Source: Leucogyrophana mollusca (lineage: Eukaryota; Basidiomycota; Agaricomycetes; Boletales). From it: a DNA stretch of 64,000 nucleotides. Under the pieces are notes generated by a model. The model was not told the origin of the DNA. It saw nothing but the letters and a program-made list of their open reading frames with translations, and did no database searches. Positions 20,291 through 32,491 of the stretch are shown piece after piece. Where the stretch lies: the NCBI GenBank assembly GCA_021014945.1, contig MU266417.1:1-64000 (forward strand). Direction: 5' to 3'. Within the stretch, counting starts at the first letter, position 1, and each line of letters starts with the position of its first letter. Made by a program: the position numbers and the translations under genes.

Positions 20291-20933
20291 GAAGAATAGG
20301 TCGATAGTAACAGGTTTACTCATGTTTTCAGCATGTTAGGCGCGCTTCGGTTCATTGTTGAGAGGGAACGACTGTCTTCCTTTGAATATTTGGTCTGCCT
20401 ACGGGGGGCTAGCTTCGGTTATTTGTCTCATGCTCGGTGCCCCATTGACTCCCATTGAGCGTTCAACGTATCAACGTATCGACGTATCGAAAGCGTTAGA
20501 TTCAACCAATCGAAAGAGCTTGTGAAAAATTGGGGCTGCTCACTCTAGAGGTGGCCGAGACCTTGATTACCACCCCCAGCACACCAGTCGTCCGGAACCC
20601 GCAGCCCATCGACAAACTCCCTCTTCCGTTTTATCACGGCTCACCAATAGCCGAGGGTATGATCTGGTTGACGCCGGTTTTTGCATTCGCCTTGGACGTT
20701 GGTGGCTCATGTAGAATGTGCCACGTAGGCGTAGATCGACCTTATACTCGGGTCTCATCGCATCCATAAATTGCCGTTGAAGACTGGCGCTATGAGGCGC
20801 CCATGAAGCCAGGTGGGGCACTGAGGAAGGAAAAGATGGTTGCAGTAAATATAGCAGAGGCTTCTGTAAGCTGACTACACCCAAGCTTATTCGAATCACC
20901 TTACACAAGTCATTCCAGAGCGCCTTTTGCCGT
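20291..20933. other. 640-bp intergenic region
   Basis: Between the TFIIIC subunit gene and the oxidoreductase gene, both on the plus strand. It contains the near-repeat caacgtatcaacgtatcgacgtatcg at about 20463-20490 (written here as an 8-bp acgtatcg/acgtatca motif repeated three times). No gene recognised; the open minus-strand frame here lacks family features. Confidence 0.5.
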
Positions 20934-22502
20934 ATGGCGGGGAGACTACCCAAGTCAACACACGCCCTTGTCGTGAAAAGGTGCTCAGAAGGTAAGAAGC
21001 CGATATATCACGATGCAATTCTGGAGGAACGCCCCATACGGCCGCTGAAAACGGGAGAGATTCTCGTGAAAATGAGTGCAGTGTCATTCAACCACCGAGA
21101 TGTGCGTGGTATTTGATACTACGCTAATGATAATGCGGCCTTGACTCATAACTATACGTTTACCTGTTCACCTTAGGTCTGGATACGACTTGGCCAGTAC
21201 CCAGGAATCAGGTTCGGAAGCACGTTTGGTGCTGATGGAGCGGGTTCGTCCTACCCTCGTTCTCAAAATGGAGATACAACTGCATACAGATGCTAATCTA
21301 ATCACGCAGGTAGGGTTGTTGCTGCCGCTGATGGAAATGACCCCCTCCTATTCAAGCGGGTGTTCCTCACACCCATGCGTGGGTGGGAGAGTGATCCAAG
21401 CGCACCAGAGGCAGAGTGAGTACATGGTGTGATTGTTAAGTGTGGATGAGAGTCTAACGCATTACAGAGGTCTTGAAATCCTCGGAGGAGGCTCGCGAGA
21501 TGGGACCTTTGCGGACTACGTAGTCGTCGAACGAGACCAGGTCATTCCCTCCCCGGACCACCTCTCCGATGTCCAAACATCTGCGTGGCCGCTCGGCGGC
21601 CTCACCGCCTGGAGGTTTGCTGTCATTTTCACTGCTGTCTCTGTTTCTTGTGTTCACTGGACTTGGGCATGGACAGAGCAGCCATTGTCAACGCTGGGGC
21701 TTCTCAGGGCCAAAACATCCTGATCACGGGGATAGGAGGCGGCGTAGCCCTCCTCGCTATGCAACTCTGCCTCGCAAAAGGCGCTAATGTGTATGTCACT
21801 AGTGGGAGTGACGAGAAGATCCGCAAAGCTGTTTCATTGGGTGCGAAAGCCGGAGTGAACTACAAGTCCAGTACGTCCTTTTTCCCGCCCCGTTGTCGTG
21901 GTGTTTGTGTCCCTGAAAGGTAGACTCGGGTAGAGGACTGGCCATCGCAGTTGGCTGACATACTGGAAAAGGAGGGCGATGGAGCGGGCCAAACTAAGAT
22001 TGACGCAGTTGTCGATTCTGGTGGGGGAGACATCATGTCGCGAGTCAACAAGGTCCTGAAAGCTGGCGGTAGGGTGGTGTGCTACGGAATGTACGTGGAG
22101 TCATCTGATCCGGCCGGGCCTGCGCACCTGATCTGATTGAGTTCTTCTGACTTGCGCAGGACCGCCAACCCGCAGATCAAATTTACGATGCGGGAAGTGC
22201 TAAAGAACCAGCAGCTTGTTGGTGAGTTGCTCGTGCTTGCGTCGGATGACCGCTCTCATGCTTGTGCCCCACCCCACATCACCATACAACCTCCAGGATC
22301 CACGATGGGCTCGCACAAAGATCTCATAGACGCAACAGCCTTCATCGTTGCGCACCGGATCGTTCCCGTTGTATCACACGTCCTGGACGGATTTTCCTCC
22401 GCCGAAGCGGGCTTCCAGCTTATGAAACGTGGAGACCAGTTTGGCAAAATCGTCATAAAGTTAGAGGGTGATGGCGGAGTCAAAGCTAGGGCCAACCTGT
22501 AG
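20934..22502 (+). CDS. Zinc-type alcohol dehydrogenase-like / quinone oxidoreductase (MDR family)
   Basis: ATG 20934 (MAGRLPKSTHALVVKRCSEG). Domains in order: N-terminal GroES-like region (LKTGEILVKMSAVSFNHRD, VWIRLGQYPGIRFGSTFGAD), RDGTFADYVVVERDQVIPSP, the hinge LGGLTAWRA, and a Rossmann NAD(P) site GQNILITGIGGGVALLAMQL, followed by AKAGVNYKS, KIDAVVDSGGGDIMSRVNKV and GGRVVCYGM. The C-terminal GSTMGSHKDLIDATAFI and FGKIVIKL are typical of the YogA/quinone-reductase branch. I do not see a clear catalytic zinc set of cysteines, so it may be zinc-free. Substrate unknown; probably cytosolic. Seven or so short introns; ends TAG. Confidence 0.85.
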
Positions 22503-22674
22503 CTTGGCGATGCCACGCGAGAATGTTTGTACGCAGCGACAAGCTTGTTTGTGACCTTCATCATGATGTATACCGTTGATCTACCCATGCAAATGGTTTG
22601 AAGTGTTGTATACTTGTTTAACTGACAAGGGAAGGGTAAATCAACTGCAGGTCGTGGTCATGGTGCATTACTCT

Positions 22675-25323
22675 TCAAGAAGGGAATGACCCAAGGGTAA
22701 ACAGCGTCTGTTTCTGCTTACCCTTCCCTTTCTTCCCCTTCCCAGCCGACCCTTCACCTCCCTCGCCTCCACCCTCATCCGGCGTCCCAGCCCCACTTCC
22801 ACCCCCGCTTCCCGTTCCTCCCCCACTGCCAGCCCCAGACCAAGCCGGCGCGGCAGGCGCAGTCTCGCCCAAAATCTTCCTCAATGACTGATTCCCGCTC
22901 ACAGGCGGCTTCGCTCCCTTCCCCGCCCCATTCGACGTCGGAAGCTCCGGGAACGCGGCGTTCGAGAGCACTGGGGCCGCTCGCTTCGCCGTTGTGATCT
23001 TCTTTGACGCAGCCGGGGCGGGGACGGAGAAAGGTGCACGGAAACCACTAGTACTACCGCCGCCGCCGCCGCCGCCGCCTGACGCCCACGGGGTGCTGCG
23101 CTGGCCTTGTCGAAACGGTGTCGTATTCAATGCTGGCGAAGAAGACGGGGGCGGACCAGCAAGCGCAGGGAACTGTTCTGGCGGGCGAGAACGGGGCGTC
23201 GACGCGGGCGCAACAGACGAACTTGATGATCCAGCAGCCTGCGCCACGCGGTCCCAAACCTGTCTCGACGACTGCTGGGAAGATCGCCGCGTGGCGGTTG
23301 CGTGTTTTGCGTTGAGAACTCGGCCGCTTGCGATCCCTGCGTAGCCGGAGCCCACGGCCGTTGGGACAAGCTCGGGGAAATTTTGACGTTGCTGGGAGTG
23401 ACGGTGGCGGTGAATATCACAAAGACGGTAGAGTAGAGCAGTGGGGAGGAAGGGGGACATACCTCTATCTTGAAGCCGTTCCATGAAGCGAGCAAACCTG
23501 TCTTTTTCTCCTCATCATCAAGCAGGTCGACGATCCCATTTACGATGCTTGCCGTATCGTCGAGGTTATTATCCAACACGTTCCATATAGTCGAGATCAA
23601 ATCTCGCGCACTAGATTCGGACCCCCGGTACCCGCGCACGGCGGCCTTCACAGCGGAAGTCGCAGCAGATGGGTTGGGAGCGAGAGCTTGCAGACGGGCG
23701 ATAAATACCGCGTGTCTCCTACACAACTCCATACGTGAGTCAGGTGAACGAGCTGCGATAAAACACATACTGCGCGACAATTGGGTCGACGTCCTCTCTA
23801 GTTGGTGAGGGGGACGCCCGTCGACTGGGGGTTGCAGCTGTAGCGGCAGGCCCAGCGCCATCCCCCGTTAGGTGTCCCCCAAACCCTTCCCTACGCCGGC
23901 CAGCCGTTCTTGGCTGGGCGGTAGCTGGCTGCGGTGGGGGTTCGCGATCACGTTCACGGTCCCCCCGATCCCGCCGCCCCCGGCGGCTGCTCCCTCCAAC
24001 GTCCTCAAACTCAAAGCCCGCCTCGACCCGACGCGTGTCCTTCTTATCCCGCGTTGTCATGTCAGCCCCATGCGCCTCGACCATGTGTGCCTTGAGATCA
24101 ATTGCGGAGCCGAAGACGACGAATTTCTGTGCTTGGCAATGGGCGTTCGTGCATGCGAAATGGGCGTGTGTAAAGTGTTGTTCCTGGAGAAGAGTTTTAT
24201 CGTTAAGAATGGCTTGTCGAGCAGGGAGGCCTGGCGGGGGAAATACGTACTAGGCTCTCGTAGTTCTGGAAGCTGGAAGGGAGGGTAATTGTAAGAAGGC
24301 AGTGTGATGCAAGGCAAGGGGGAGGGAACACTGACTATTGGTCCCTAACTTCGTTGCGCTTACATATGAAGCACTCCTCGTGTCTCTCCCGCATATGGAC
24401 GTACAGCTCATCGTCGCTGAAGAAACACTCTCGACAAAACCCACAAAGCGGGTGGATCCCTCCCTCGATTTGTTCTTTAGGCGGTTGCTTGTGGGCCCGA
24501 TGCGGCATCGAGGGGAGATGCAAAGGAAGTACGCTGGGTGGGTACAACGCGTGCTCGTGAGCGAACACTTTCTTGAAGCGTATACAGAGATCGCTGATGA
24601 GGGTGTTTCGTTTAATTAATCGGTGACCTTTGGAGGAGAGGGCGAGAAGATCTACCAGAGCATCTTGCCATGATTGGCGCGGACATGTAGTTTGAGATCA
24701 CCCCACCCGGTAGCGGTGTAATCGCACTCGGGGTCAGGACAGTTGAACCGCAGGAGGATCAGTGTCTCTTCCATCATGTCCATGGTCTCAAAGTGTATGG
24801 ACAGCTTGGAGTCCTTGTGTGGGATGGATTCCGGGGTGAAGGAAGAAAAGGGTGCATCAGGGGAGACGGTGAATATCACCGTGGGTTGTGGCTCCTGTAC
24901 GTGGATGTACGATATGAGAACTCTAGTAACTGAGTCAGTTCGGCGACGGCGTACCTTGCAAAATGTACAGTCTAATTTCTTGTACAAGGCTCGAAGCCGC
25001 AAGGCGCAGACGTGACAGGTACGATGGTTGCATGCCGAGACGGAATAATATTTCACAGGTTCCGCACAAATCCAACATACTGTCCCGTCATCCGCCTCTG
25101 TGTCATCTGCAGCTGCTCCGGCGACAGTTTGGGGTTTGTCTTCGACTGGCTCGCCTTTTTCATCGTTGGAAAGAACGATAGAAGGTCCACCTTTAGTCCT
25201 AGGACTTGGGCCCGTGGATCTGGCATTCCCGCGATTGGCAGCACCGCGTCCTCTGTAGCCTCTCTTTCCTCCTCGACCTGCCGTGAGGGTCTGAGTGTTT
25301 GTGGTCGTCGTAGATGATGACAT
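22675..25323 (-). CDS. RING-type E3 ubiquitin ligase, Hel2/ZNF598 family
   Basis: ATG 25323. A glycine/arginine-rich start is followed by the RING C-WICAEPVKYYSVSACNHR then CHVCALRLRALYKKLDCTFC, very close to ZNF598. Then C2H2-like zinc fingers (FNCPDPECDYTATGWGDLKL, HPLCGFCRECFFSDDELYVH, HEECFICKRN, FACTNAHCQAQ...DLKAHMVEAHG), an arginine-rich linker, a helical domain (AAVRGYRGSESSARDLISTI, IVNGIVDLLDDEEKKTGLL) and a low-complexity tail with QNFPELVP, EQFPALAG and AAFPELPTS repeats plus poly-Gly and basic GKGKKGKGKQKQ. Known role of the family: ubiquitinates 40S proteins on collided ribosomes to trigger quality control. Ends TAA or TGA at 22675 after FTLGSFPS. Confidence 0.9.
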
Positions 25324-25493
25324 TTCGGTGTGATAGTTGATGAAGATAAACGTTTGCGGAAGTGAGGGAATGGTTGTGATTAGCGATCACACAAACTTAT
25401 ATTATCCTACAGTTGCACCTGCACACGTGACCCAGGACGACTCATCCTCACCGAGCCTCACCATCGCTTCCGTCGTGAGTTTTCAGGAGTCAC

Positions 25494-25555
25494 CTCACGC
25501 ACACCTCCGACCTCGTAGCATTGTCTCATGCACACATCCGATCTCGTAGCATTGT
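25494..25555. repeat. 31-bp tandem duplication upstream of the Hel2-like gene
   Basis: Two adjacent copies, ctcacgcacacctccgacct... (25494-25524) and ctcatgcacacatccgatct... (25525-25555), differ at three positions and both end tcgtagcattgt. They lie about 170-230 bp upstream of the start codon at 25323. Confidence 0.85.
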
Positions 25556-26312
25556 TACTAGGGGCTGGGTCGCACATAAAAACAATCACGATGATTCCTC
25601 AGGCGCAATCGACAAAAGAAATGTCACATTCAAGTGAGATACATGTGAAATCAGAGTGTGACTGGTGAATGTTGGGATATTGCTCCAGTCTTTTATGTGC
25701 TCGTCGCGTTAGCGGCGGCCGTGTCGGCTTCTATGATCATATCAGGTTCCGTGGCCTGGGTTAACTGACCAGAAACGTTGTGGGCTCGTACCGGTAATCT
25801 GCATTACAATATCCTCATGAAAGACAAAGGAAAGGGAGGAACCTGGCTGAAAATTTCTTCCCGTTCTTGTAGGAGCTTGCTCATGGAAGTTGGAGCCAAC
25901 GCGACCGCTCCCGAAACCAATAGGAATACTGGCCCTCGCAAAATCTATCGAAGAGTTGCTCTTGTGGGAGCAACAACGACAAGTCTTCGAACGCGTCTGT
26001 GAAAATTTGACAATAAATTGTTCGGATTGGTGCTCTGCCATCACGGAGGCGCAGAAGTCAGCAGGTAACAAGCGCGCTCAACGCTGACCGCGGAAGTGAA
26101 TGATAGACGTGTCGTTCTGCGACGCACTAATGATATTATTGCACGACCGCCATAAGCATCATTTAACCTCCCTCGCCCAACGACGAAGAGAAGAGTATGT
26201 ATCTAAATATGCATACCGCCTGGCACCCATCCAGTCAGCTACAGAAAATAAAAACGAAAAGCTACTCACCAAACCCCTCACATAGTCCAGCGCCTTAAAT
26301 ATGACACCAGAG
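25556..26312. other. About 750 bp without a recognised gene
   Basis: Between the Hel2-like gene (minus strand, starting at 25323) and the end of the mL54 gene. Short open frames on the plus strand (for example LALAKSIEELLLWEQQRQVF near 25930-25990) look protein-like but are too short and isolated to assign; a gene relic is possible. Confidence 0.4.
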
Positions 26313-26740
26313 CTACTGGGTCTTCATGAAATTCTGGTCCTTTAGCCGCTGACGGTTTTCCTTCCTCAGTCGTCTCTTCTCCGCCTTTCCACCAGGTCCA
26401 TCATCCTCTAATGACTTTGGCTTCAGCAGATCCCAGAGCCACGGCGGGTACTCCTCGTCGGGGAGCGCCATTACAGGAGGCTGTCCTTTCAGGTAGTTAA
26501 GCCCCGTCAAGACCGTGTTCGGTGGACATGAAGAGAGTGTCTCTGGGTAGCACGGGCGTAAGGAGATGTTTCCACTAGTGAAATAATATGAATGTTCTGC
26601 TCACTGTCTCCTTCCCCTGGTGATGGTGGTGCCGCTGGGGATGGGGCCGCGCTTGTGCTTTTCGCGGCGTAAGCACGAGAGAACTGGGGCGAGAACGCGC
26701 ACCGAATAGATGGTCGAGGAAAGACGCGAAGGAAAGACAT
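26313..26740 (-). CDS. Mitochondrial large-subunit ribosomal protein mL54 (yeast MRPL37)
   Basis: ATG 26740 (MSFLRVFPRPSIRCAFSPQF) begins an arginine/serine-rich mitochondrial presequence, then an alanine/proline linker. A GTGAGC/CCCAG intron joins GEGD to KTLSSCPPNTVLTGLNYLKG, followed by PPVMALPDEEYPPWLWDLL, the signature of the mL54 family, and a basic C-terminus (KAEKRRLRKENRQRLKDQNF). About 110 residues, right for this small protein. An in-frame ATG nine codons upstream is possible but the chosen start gives a cleaner presequence. Confidence 0.9.
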
Positions 26741-26839
26741 TGCGTGACGTGACCATGCTGGTGTCACTTAGGTTTGTCAGTATACTTCAACTTAACGCTT
26801 ATCGTCTACATAGTGATCTCAGTATTGCGACAACGCGCA

Positions 26840-28340
26840 TCGATGCCTACAAATCCTGGAGATCCTCGGCAGCACCATCTCGAGAATGATAATACTTCGC
26901 ACCATGACACTAACGGAATATTGGTGGCCTGTTTCGCAAGAACATGCCGTAGGTTCAGAGACCCGGCATTAGACGTCCTTTGGAGCTACTTAAAAGTCAT
27001 TCGACACGTTGATATTATGTAGTATTATGTTTACCTCGAAATTTGTGGATGCAGGGCGATGATGGTTTTCTGGTGCGGCCAGTTCTCCATTGAATATATC
27101 ATATCCCTCCTTCACAACTGTCGCCTTCAGGTATTCATCAGACCTTTGTGTTCCTCCGACTGGGTGATATTTCAGCACTATGCCCAACGAGTTCGCACCT
27201 TCGGAGAACCGTGGTCTCGCCTTATTCGACCCCATCCGCTATGACATGTTGGATTCTCTCCTCACTTTTTTTTAATCTGATGATGGCTGTTTTTTTACCA
27301 AAGCTCCGAGAACTGAACTGGATGCGCCGTCTGGATGACACGGACGACTTCTTCCCGCTGCTGCAGCTTTTTTTGGGCCACACCGTACCGTCTCCGCCTT
27401 GGGCCTGGCCGTCTCCCACCAGAACCACCGACTCCCACCCGATTCGTCACCTCCCCCCCACACCTCACCAAACATCCCGAGTGCCCGGCGACCCCCGCAA
27501 AGTTGACGCGGAGCATATCCGAGAGGATCTCGCAATGGCACCACCTTGAATACATATGCGAAGTTTCCGCCGATGCTCGAATCCTTCGCAATGCTTGCGC
27601 CATCTGACTCATGGGTGGCCTGTCAGCAGTATCTCGAGGGCGTCCACCTTCCGTTGTTCTCCCTACCCACTCACTTCCTTCAGCATCCTCGTTCGAAGAA
27701 TTTTTTGCATTTTTGCCGTCCCGCTTTTCGGCTGCCAACTTACATATCCTGGATTTGCTCTGTATCTCTCCTATAGCAAACTCCGATGACTTTTCTTTGG
27801 TCTGGAACGTGGAAACATTGAAACCGCTTTTCGTTTTCAGAAACATGACGGCCTTCCGCGCACCTGGCTTCTGCTCCGCCAACTTATCCAACAATGACCT
27901 GGAAGAAATAACTTTAGCGTGGCCCCAGCTCGAGGCGTTCCAGTTGGGCACATTCTCGACCTGGCGACCGTCATCTATGATCACCTTCAAGGGAGTGCTA
28001 TCTATGCTACGGCACTGTTGTCAGCTGCGGGAACTTGGGCTAGTAATAGATGCCACCGTTTCGGAGCCTCTCAGAAATGACGGATGCGGAAGCAACGTTA
28101 CCAATGTCAACGTCACAGACTTCAATGTCGGATGCTCGACGCTCTGATATCGGCGACCCAGCTCCTGCCGCAAAATTCTTGCCGGCCATTCTGCCTTGCC
28201 TTATAAAGATCACGGCTTCCGGTATGTGGTTCGACCAGGCATCAATATATCGAAAGACTGCGTGGTCACAGGTGGGGAAGCCTTTGCAGAGACGAGGGAG
28301 CTGGGGGAATAACCGGTCGAGGAAGGATGAAATAGAATTA
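26840..28340 (+). pseudogene. F-box protein relic
   Basis: Segments of an agaricomycete F-box protein appear in order but in different frames: FARTCRRFRDPALDVLWSYL (end of the F-box), SSDWVIFQHYAQRVRTFGEP, FLPKLRELNWMRRL and DDFFPLLQLFLG, then a long open stretch with LEEITLAWPQLEAFQLGTFS and LRHCCQLRELGLVIDATV. The F-box beginning (LPxEIL) is garbled, stops occur between blocks, and the expected introns do not restore every frame, so I call it broken. If real introns were missed it might still be a gene. Confidence 0.55.
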
Positions 28341-28994
28341 TAATGCTTGGTAACTTTCGCCGTGAACACTCACTGGGTATACGACAATGTGTCGGCGACC
28401 ATCCGGTCTTCGCACGCACTTATGACGTCCTGCAACGGATGTCGCAGAAGACTGGGGATATTGAAGAGTACTATATCATCGTGTGAGACATCTTTGTTCA
28501 TCGAGATAAACTCTCTTCAAAGCCGCCAACGGATCCCCGCAATAGCAGATTGTCAGTATCAGCCATCACGTCTATCGGTAACGTCTAGAAAGAGCCCGTA
28601 GGTGAGTATTTATGTAACAACGGCTTGCAGATAAGTACTTGAGTACCATGTGGGTTGGCCCAATCGCGTTTGCGCAGATCATACGCGTGAATCTCACAGT
28701 GATTCGCACCATAGTCAGCTAACCAGGTGCCGCTGTAGAGCTCTAACTTGAAACAAACGGAAACACTGCCAGTATAAGCAAGAAAACAGTAGTTGAATGT
28801 ACAGTAGATACACGACGAAAAACATAATTTGCAGAAATATACAGCTCGCAGCATGATAATTAGTCTATCCTAGAAAGGGATCGTGATGAAGTTGTCCACC
28901 TCAGATCAGCTCGATCGAGTAACATCGACAGGGACGCTTCGTACTGGGCCAACAACAGCAACCCTCTATCCATTCAATGGGGTGTCACACTGGG

Positions 28995-31719
28995 TCAAAA
29001 TAGCCCAGATCCAGGGAAGAGCTGGGATTCTTCTCCCTCACCCTCTTCATCATCGCTTTCCCCGAGCGAATCTGATCTACCAGCCTCAGGCGAGACGCTA
29101 TATGGCATAACCGCCCGGCGATCTGGCGGCGGCATCGGTGAATCAAGATCATCGAGGGGTTCGTGCTCGAATGGGTCTATATCTGGCTCAGGCATCGGAA
29201 GTGGCGGGTGGGGGGCAGGTGGTTGAACGGGTTGCATGGGGTGTTGAAGCGGTTGCGAAGGGGGTGGTGTGTTCGGATTTGGAATCTGTGGAGGAGCTGC
29301 GGGGCGATGCACTTTGGGCGGTGAGCGTGCGTCTGGAGGGGGCTGGGACCTCGGTGGATTCCGTGGTTGGATCTCATACTCAAACTGCACCATTGCCACA
29401 GTCGTGAGTCAGTCGCAGCTACCACTAATGGTTTCACGGTGGGCAAACACTCACAGCAGCAAACACCTGGTCTCTCCGACGCTCTCCGCCGTCCTTATCG
29501 ATACAGTAACACACGTACAGAGCGTCCGCGCTAGATATAGTAACCAGGTCAGCAAATGTGAACAGCGCAGCACGATAATGACGCTACACTAACGTGTCTT
29601 TGACAAGGCCGATACAAAACAGCCCAACCAGCGCGGTAATGCCGCCCGCGAGGAGTGCGGCTCCTAAAGCCTGGTCGGGAGCGGACAGGGTGTGGGCAAC
29701 GAACAGATATGTCATCAGTGCAAAGGGGAACGTCAGAGTCAGCGGTGCATAAGTGAGCAACGTCAACGGTGCTGTAATAATAAATAAGTTGTTAGTCACC
29801 CAATTATCAATGGTGTCGCCAGCAAGCAAGCAAGTGTAGCTCACGTTCCGTCTTGAATTTCCTGCGGTACCTCCCCGCAGAGGCGGCTTCTACCGCAGCA
29901 GTGAGCGCCCGTGCCCTTCTTGCACTGGGAAAGAACGGATCACCGGTGAGGCCGGTGTATACAAGCGCGTACTTGCTCAGCGAACTCGTCACGCCCTCCA
30001 AGTATCCCACAGCCATGCCTGCCCCTATCGTCAGCGGCTGCAGCCACGGGCGAAGTGCAAGGGGCATGTACACAGGGAGCAGTCGCAGGCCGAGGGTGAC
30101 GAGCCCGAGGAGGCGGATGCCAGTGAGAATGAGCGCAGCGAGGACGATGCTCCCAAGAGACGAGTATCCGGAACGCATGAGCGCAGCGTGGATCGTATGC
30201 GTGTCCCCTGGTGGAGGCGGGGACATGTCTGGGCTGTAAGGGGGGCTGTCAGCGGACAGGCACTAGTCAAAAGATTCGAGACGAGCTTACTCGGCGAAGT
30301 ACCATGCGCCGATGACGCCGGCACAGGTTGCCCGGAGAGTCCCTCGCGCAACGCCCCACGTCCACAACCAGACAGCGACGGCGCCGAAGATCGCCCAGTC
30401 AGCGGATCCATATAGGTGATACTCCAAACCTCCACCCGAGGGCCGAGTGGTATACCCGATCAAAAGTAGGCGGAAGATGAGTGTAAGGAATGGGATGGAA
30501 GCAACGAGGGTGATGAGGAGGATGGCGGGGGATAGTGCGAGGAGGAAAGGATTGGCGAGAAGGAGCTGTGTTGTCAGGTCGAGGATGGACGAGGTGGAGT
30601 GGATCTCGCGGGGCAGGTCTACAAGGCGACGAGCAGTAAGGATAGACAGTACCAAAGGCACCAGCGAGAACAGTCGAAGACTAGGTAAATGTTAATCTGT
30701 GCGGATGATAAAACGATGACGCAAACAGCGTACCCTGTTGTCTCGCCCCACGTTGGCTCTTGGTCGCCATCCCACATGAAGCTGCCGACAAAGGCCCAGA
30801 TGGCAGAGACAAACAGTGTGGCCGGAATAAAGACGGATGTTGCAACCATGACAGGACGAACAAATATCCGCAAGAGAAATACATGCGCATAAGCTACGAT
30901 CGCACTCGAAAACGTGAGGATGGTGATCATCGGGATTGTATGCAGCAATGTCGTGTAGGGAGTACTCAAGCCTGGAATCTTTCTTTCCTTCTTCGTGGTA
31001 AACAGCAGCAGGATTGAGAAGAAAACGGATATCGAGACTCCTGTACACCACACCACCGTCCAGGTAGAATCGTTGTACTTCCGGCGTCCACGAGGAACGT
31101 GTCGAGGATCAGGCAACGAAAATACGTCAACGGGACGTGTGGTGCCGTCTCTGGGTAGCAATGACTCGGTCAGAGATAGTGACACCGGCTCACGGGCTCG
31201 AGGTGGTGGTGGAGGCGGTGCGGGCTGCGGTCGTATAGACCTGTCGAGTATCGGCTGCTTAAAGGGAGGGGAGGAGCTGCCTGAGTCCATGGAAGACGTA
31301 GACGGGGAGGGGGAGCGAATGTGTCTAGGAGGTGAAGCCTGATGGGCAAGCCAGCCCTTTGGGTACTCCTGGGAATCCGACCGCGCATAGTGCGAAGATA
31401 TGAGCGGAATTGACTGCGAGGCGTAACGGGAAGCCCCTGGCCGGGGATCTTCTTCGTCTAGGCGCAGATACGGGTCTTCGTCATCCATCTCGTCCACCCT
31501 CCTGCTTCGATAATCGGCGCGGGCGGATGTTCTGCTGACATGACTGGCTCGTAGATGAGGGTCGTCAAGGTCGTCCACGTCTGTGTCGTGGTCATTACCT
31601 GCACGAGACCCTTCGTCGGTTGTGAACGAAAAGAACAGAGGCTGCGAAGAGGACAGACTAGATGCCGGGTTCTGCTGGGTCAAGAATTGGGAGGCATACT
31701 GCGCAAATGACTTCGCCAT
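28995..31719 (-). CDS. Choline transporter-like protein (PNS1/CTL, SLC44 family)
   Basis: Start at ATG 31719 (MAKSFAQYASQFLTQQNPAS); the frame opens slightly upstream without an ATG. A long disordered, proline- and acid-rich N-terminus (to about 31100) precedes many membrane segments: WCTGVSISVFFSILLLF, HTIPMITILTFSSAIVAYAH, SVFIPATLFVSAIWAFVGSF, LALSPAILLITLVASIPFLT, ADWAIFGAVAVWLWTWGVA. The block GVARGTLRATCAGVIGAWYF and SLGSIVLAALILTG plus FPFALMTYLFVAHTLS are hallmarks of the family. A proline-rich cytosolic tail with EPDIDPFEHEPLDDLDSPMP ends at 28995. About eight introns. The fungal members' transported substrate is unsettled. Confidence 0.88.
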
Positions 31720-31779
31720 CTCCCTAACGTCCTCGCCGTTCAAACAGACAAGTAAAGGGACTCCAAGCTGGCTCCAAAC

Positions 31780-32491
31780 GGGACACTAGTAAAAAAAGTA
31801 GAAGGATTGGGTAAACCCGCCTAATGTGCTTGGTTGCGTCTACACACCTGTGGGAATTGATTTCTATCCAAGGATCTTCCGTGTTTGTCATAACAGAATA
31901 CTATAAAAATATTAGATATTCCATTCTGGACTAGAATGTTTATTTCTTTCGCGTCCAAATAGCTTCACGGACGAATGTGAATCGCAACTTGGGGTCAAAT
32001 TATTCTGTATACTGTACCCCTTAGGATACAGGTGTTTGGTCACAGAATATTATTAAAATTCGGTGGCAAGTTATTGCCTCCGGTGTTACCACTCCTGATG
32101 CAGTGGCTCTGCCTTTGTTCTTGGGCTCACCAGCTGAGGCGGGAAAGGTAGGTGCCTTCCGGGCAAGAAGGGTTCTAATTGTACAGGATAGCCACCTGAT
32201 AGAGTTAGTGCAAGCTGACGAAACCGGGCCCGCCAGTGACGCCCGTTGCACAGTACCGATTGAGATTTGCGGTACTGTCCATCCTCGTCTCCGTCTCAAG
32301 TTAGAGCAATAGCAATACGCTAACTGGATAAATATTGTGGTCGTCCGCGTAAATTCGATACAATGGGTTTGGGAACCACCATATGCCCCCGATCGATCAT
32401 AACCATCCCATCTAAAGCTGTTGGTCGGGGACTGGCTGTCCCATGATCTCTTTTTCGTCTAGACACCCCTGCGTTAGTCCCTCATCTTCTT
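31780..32491. other. About 700 bp intergenic region
   Basis: Between a gene starting at 31719 (minus) and one ending at 32492 (minus). AT-rich to 32080. A 70-codon plus-strand frame at 32103-32309 has no recognisable features. No repeat or RNA gene seen. Confidence 0.45.
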
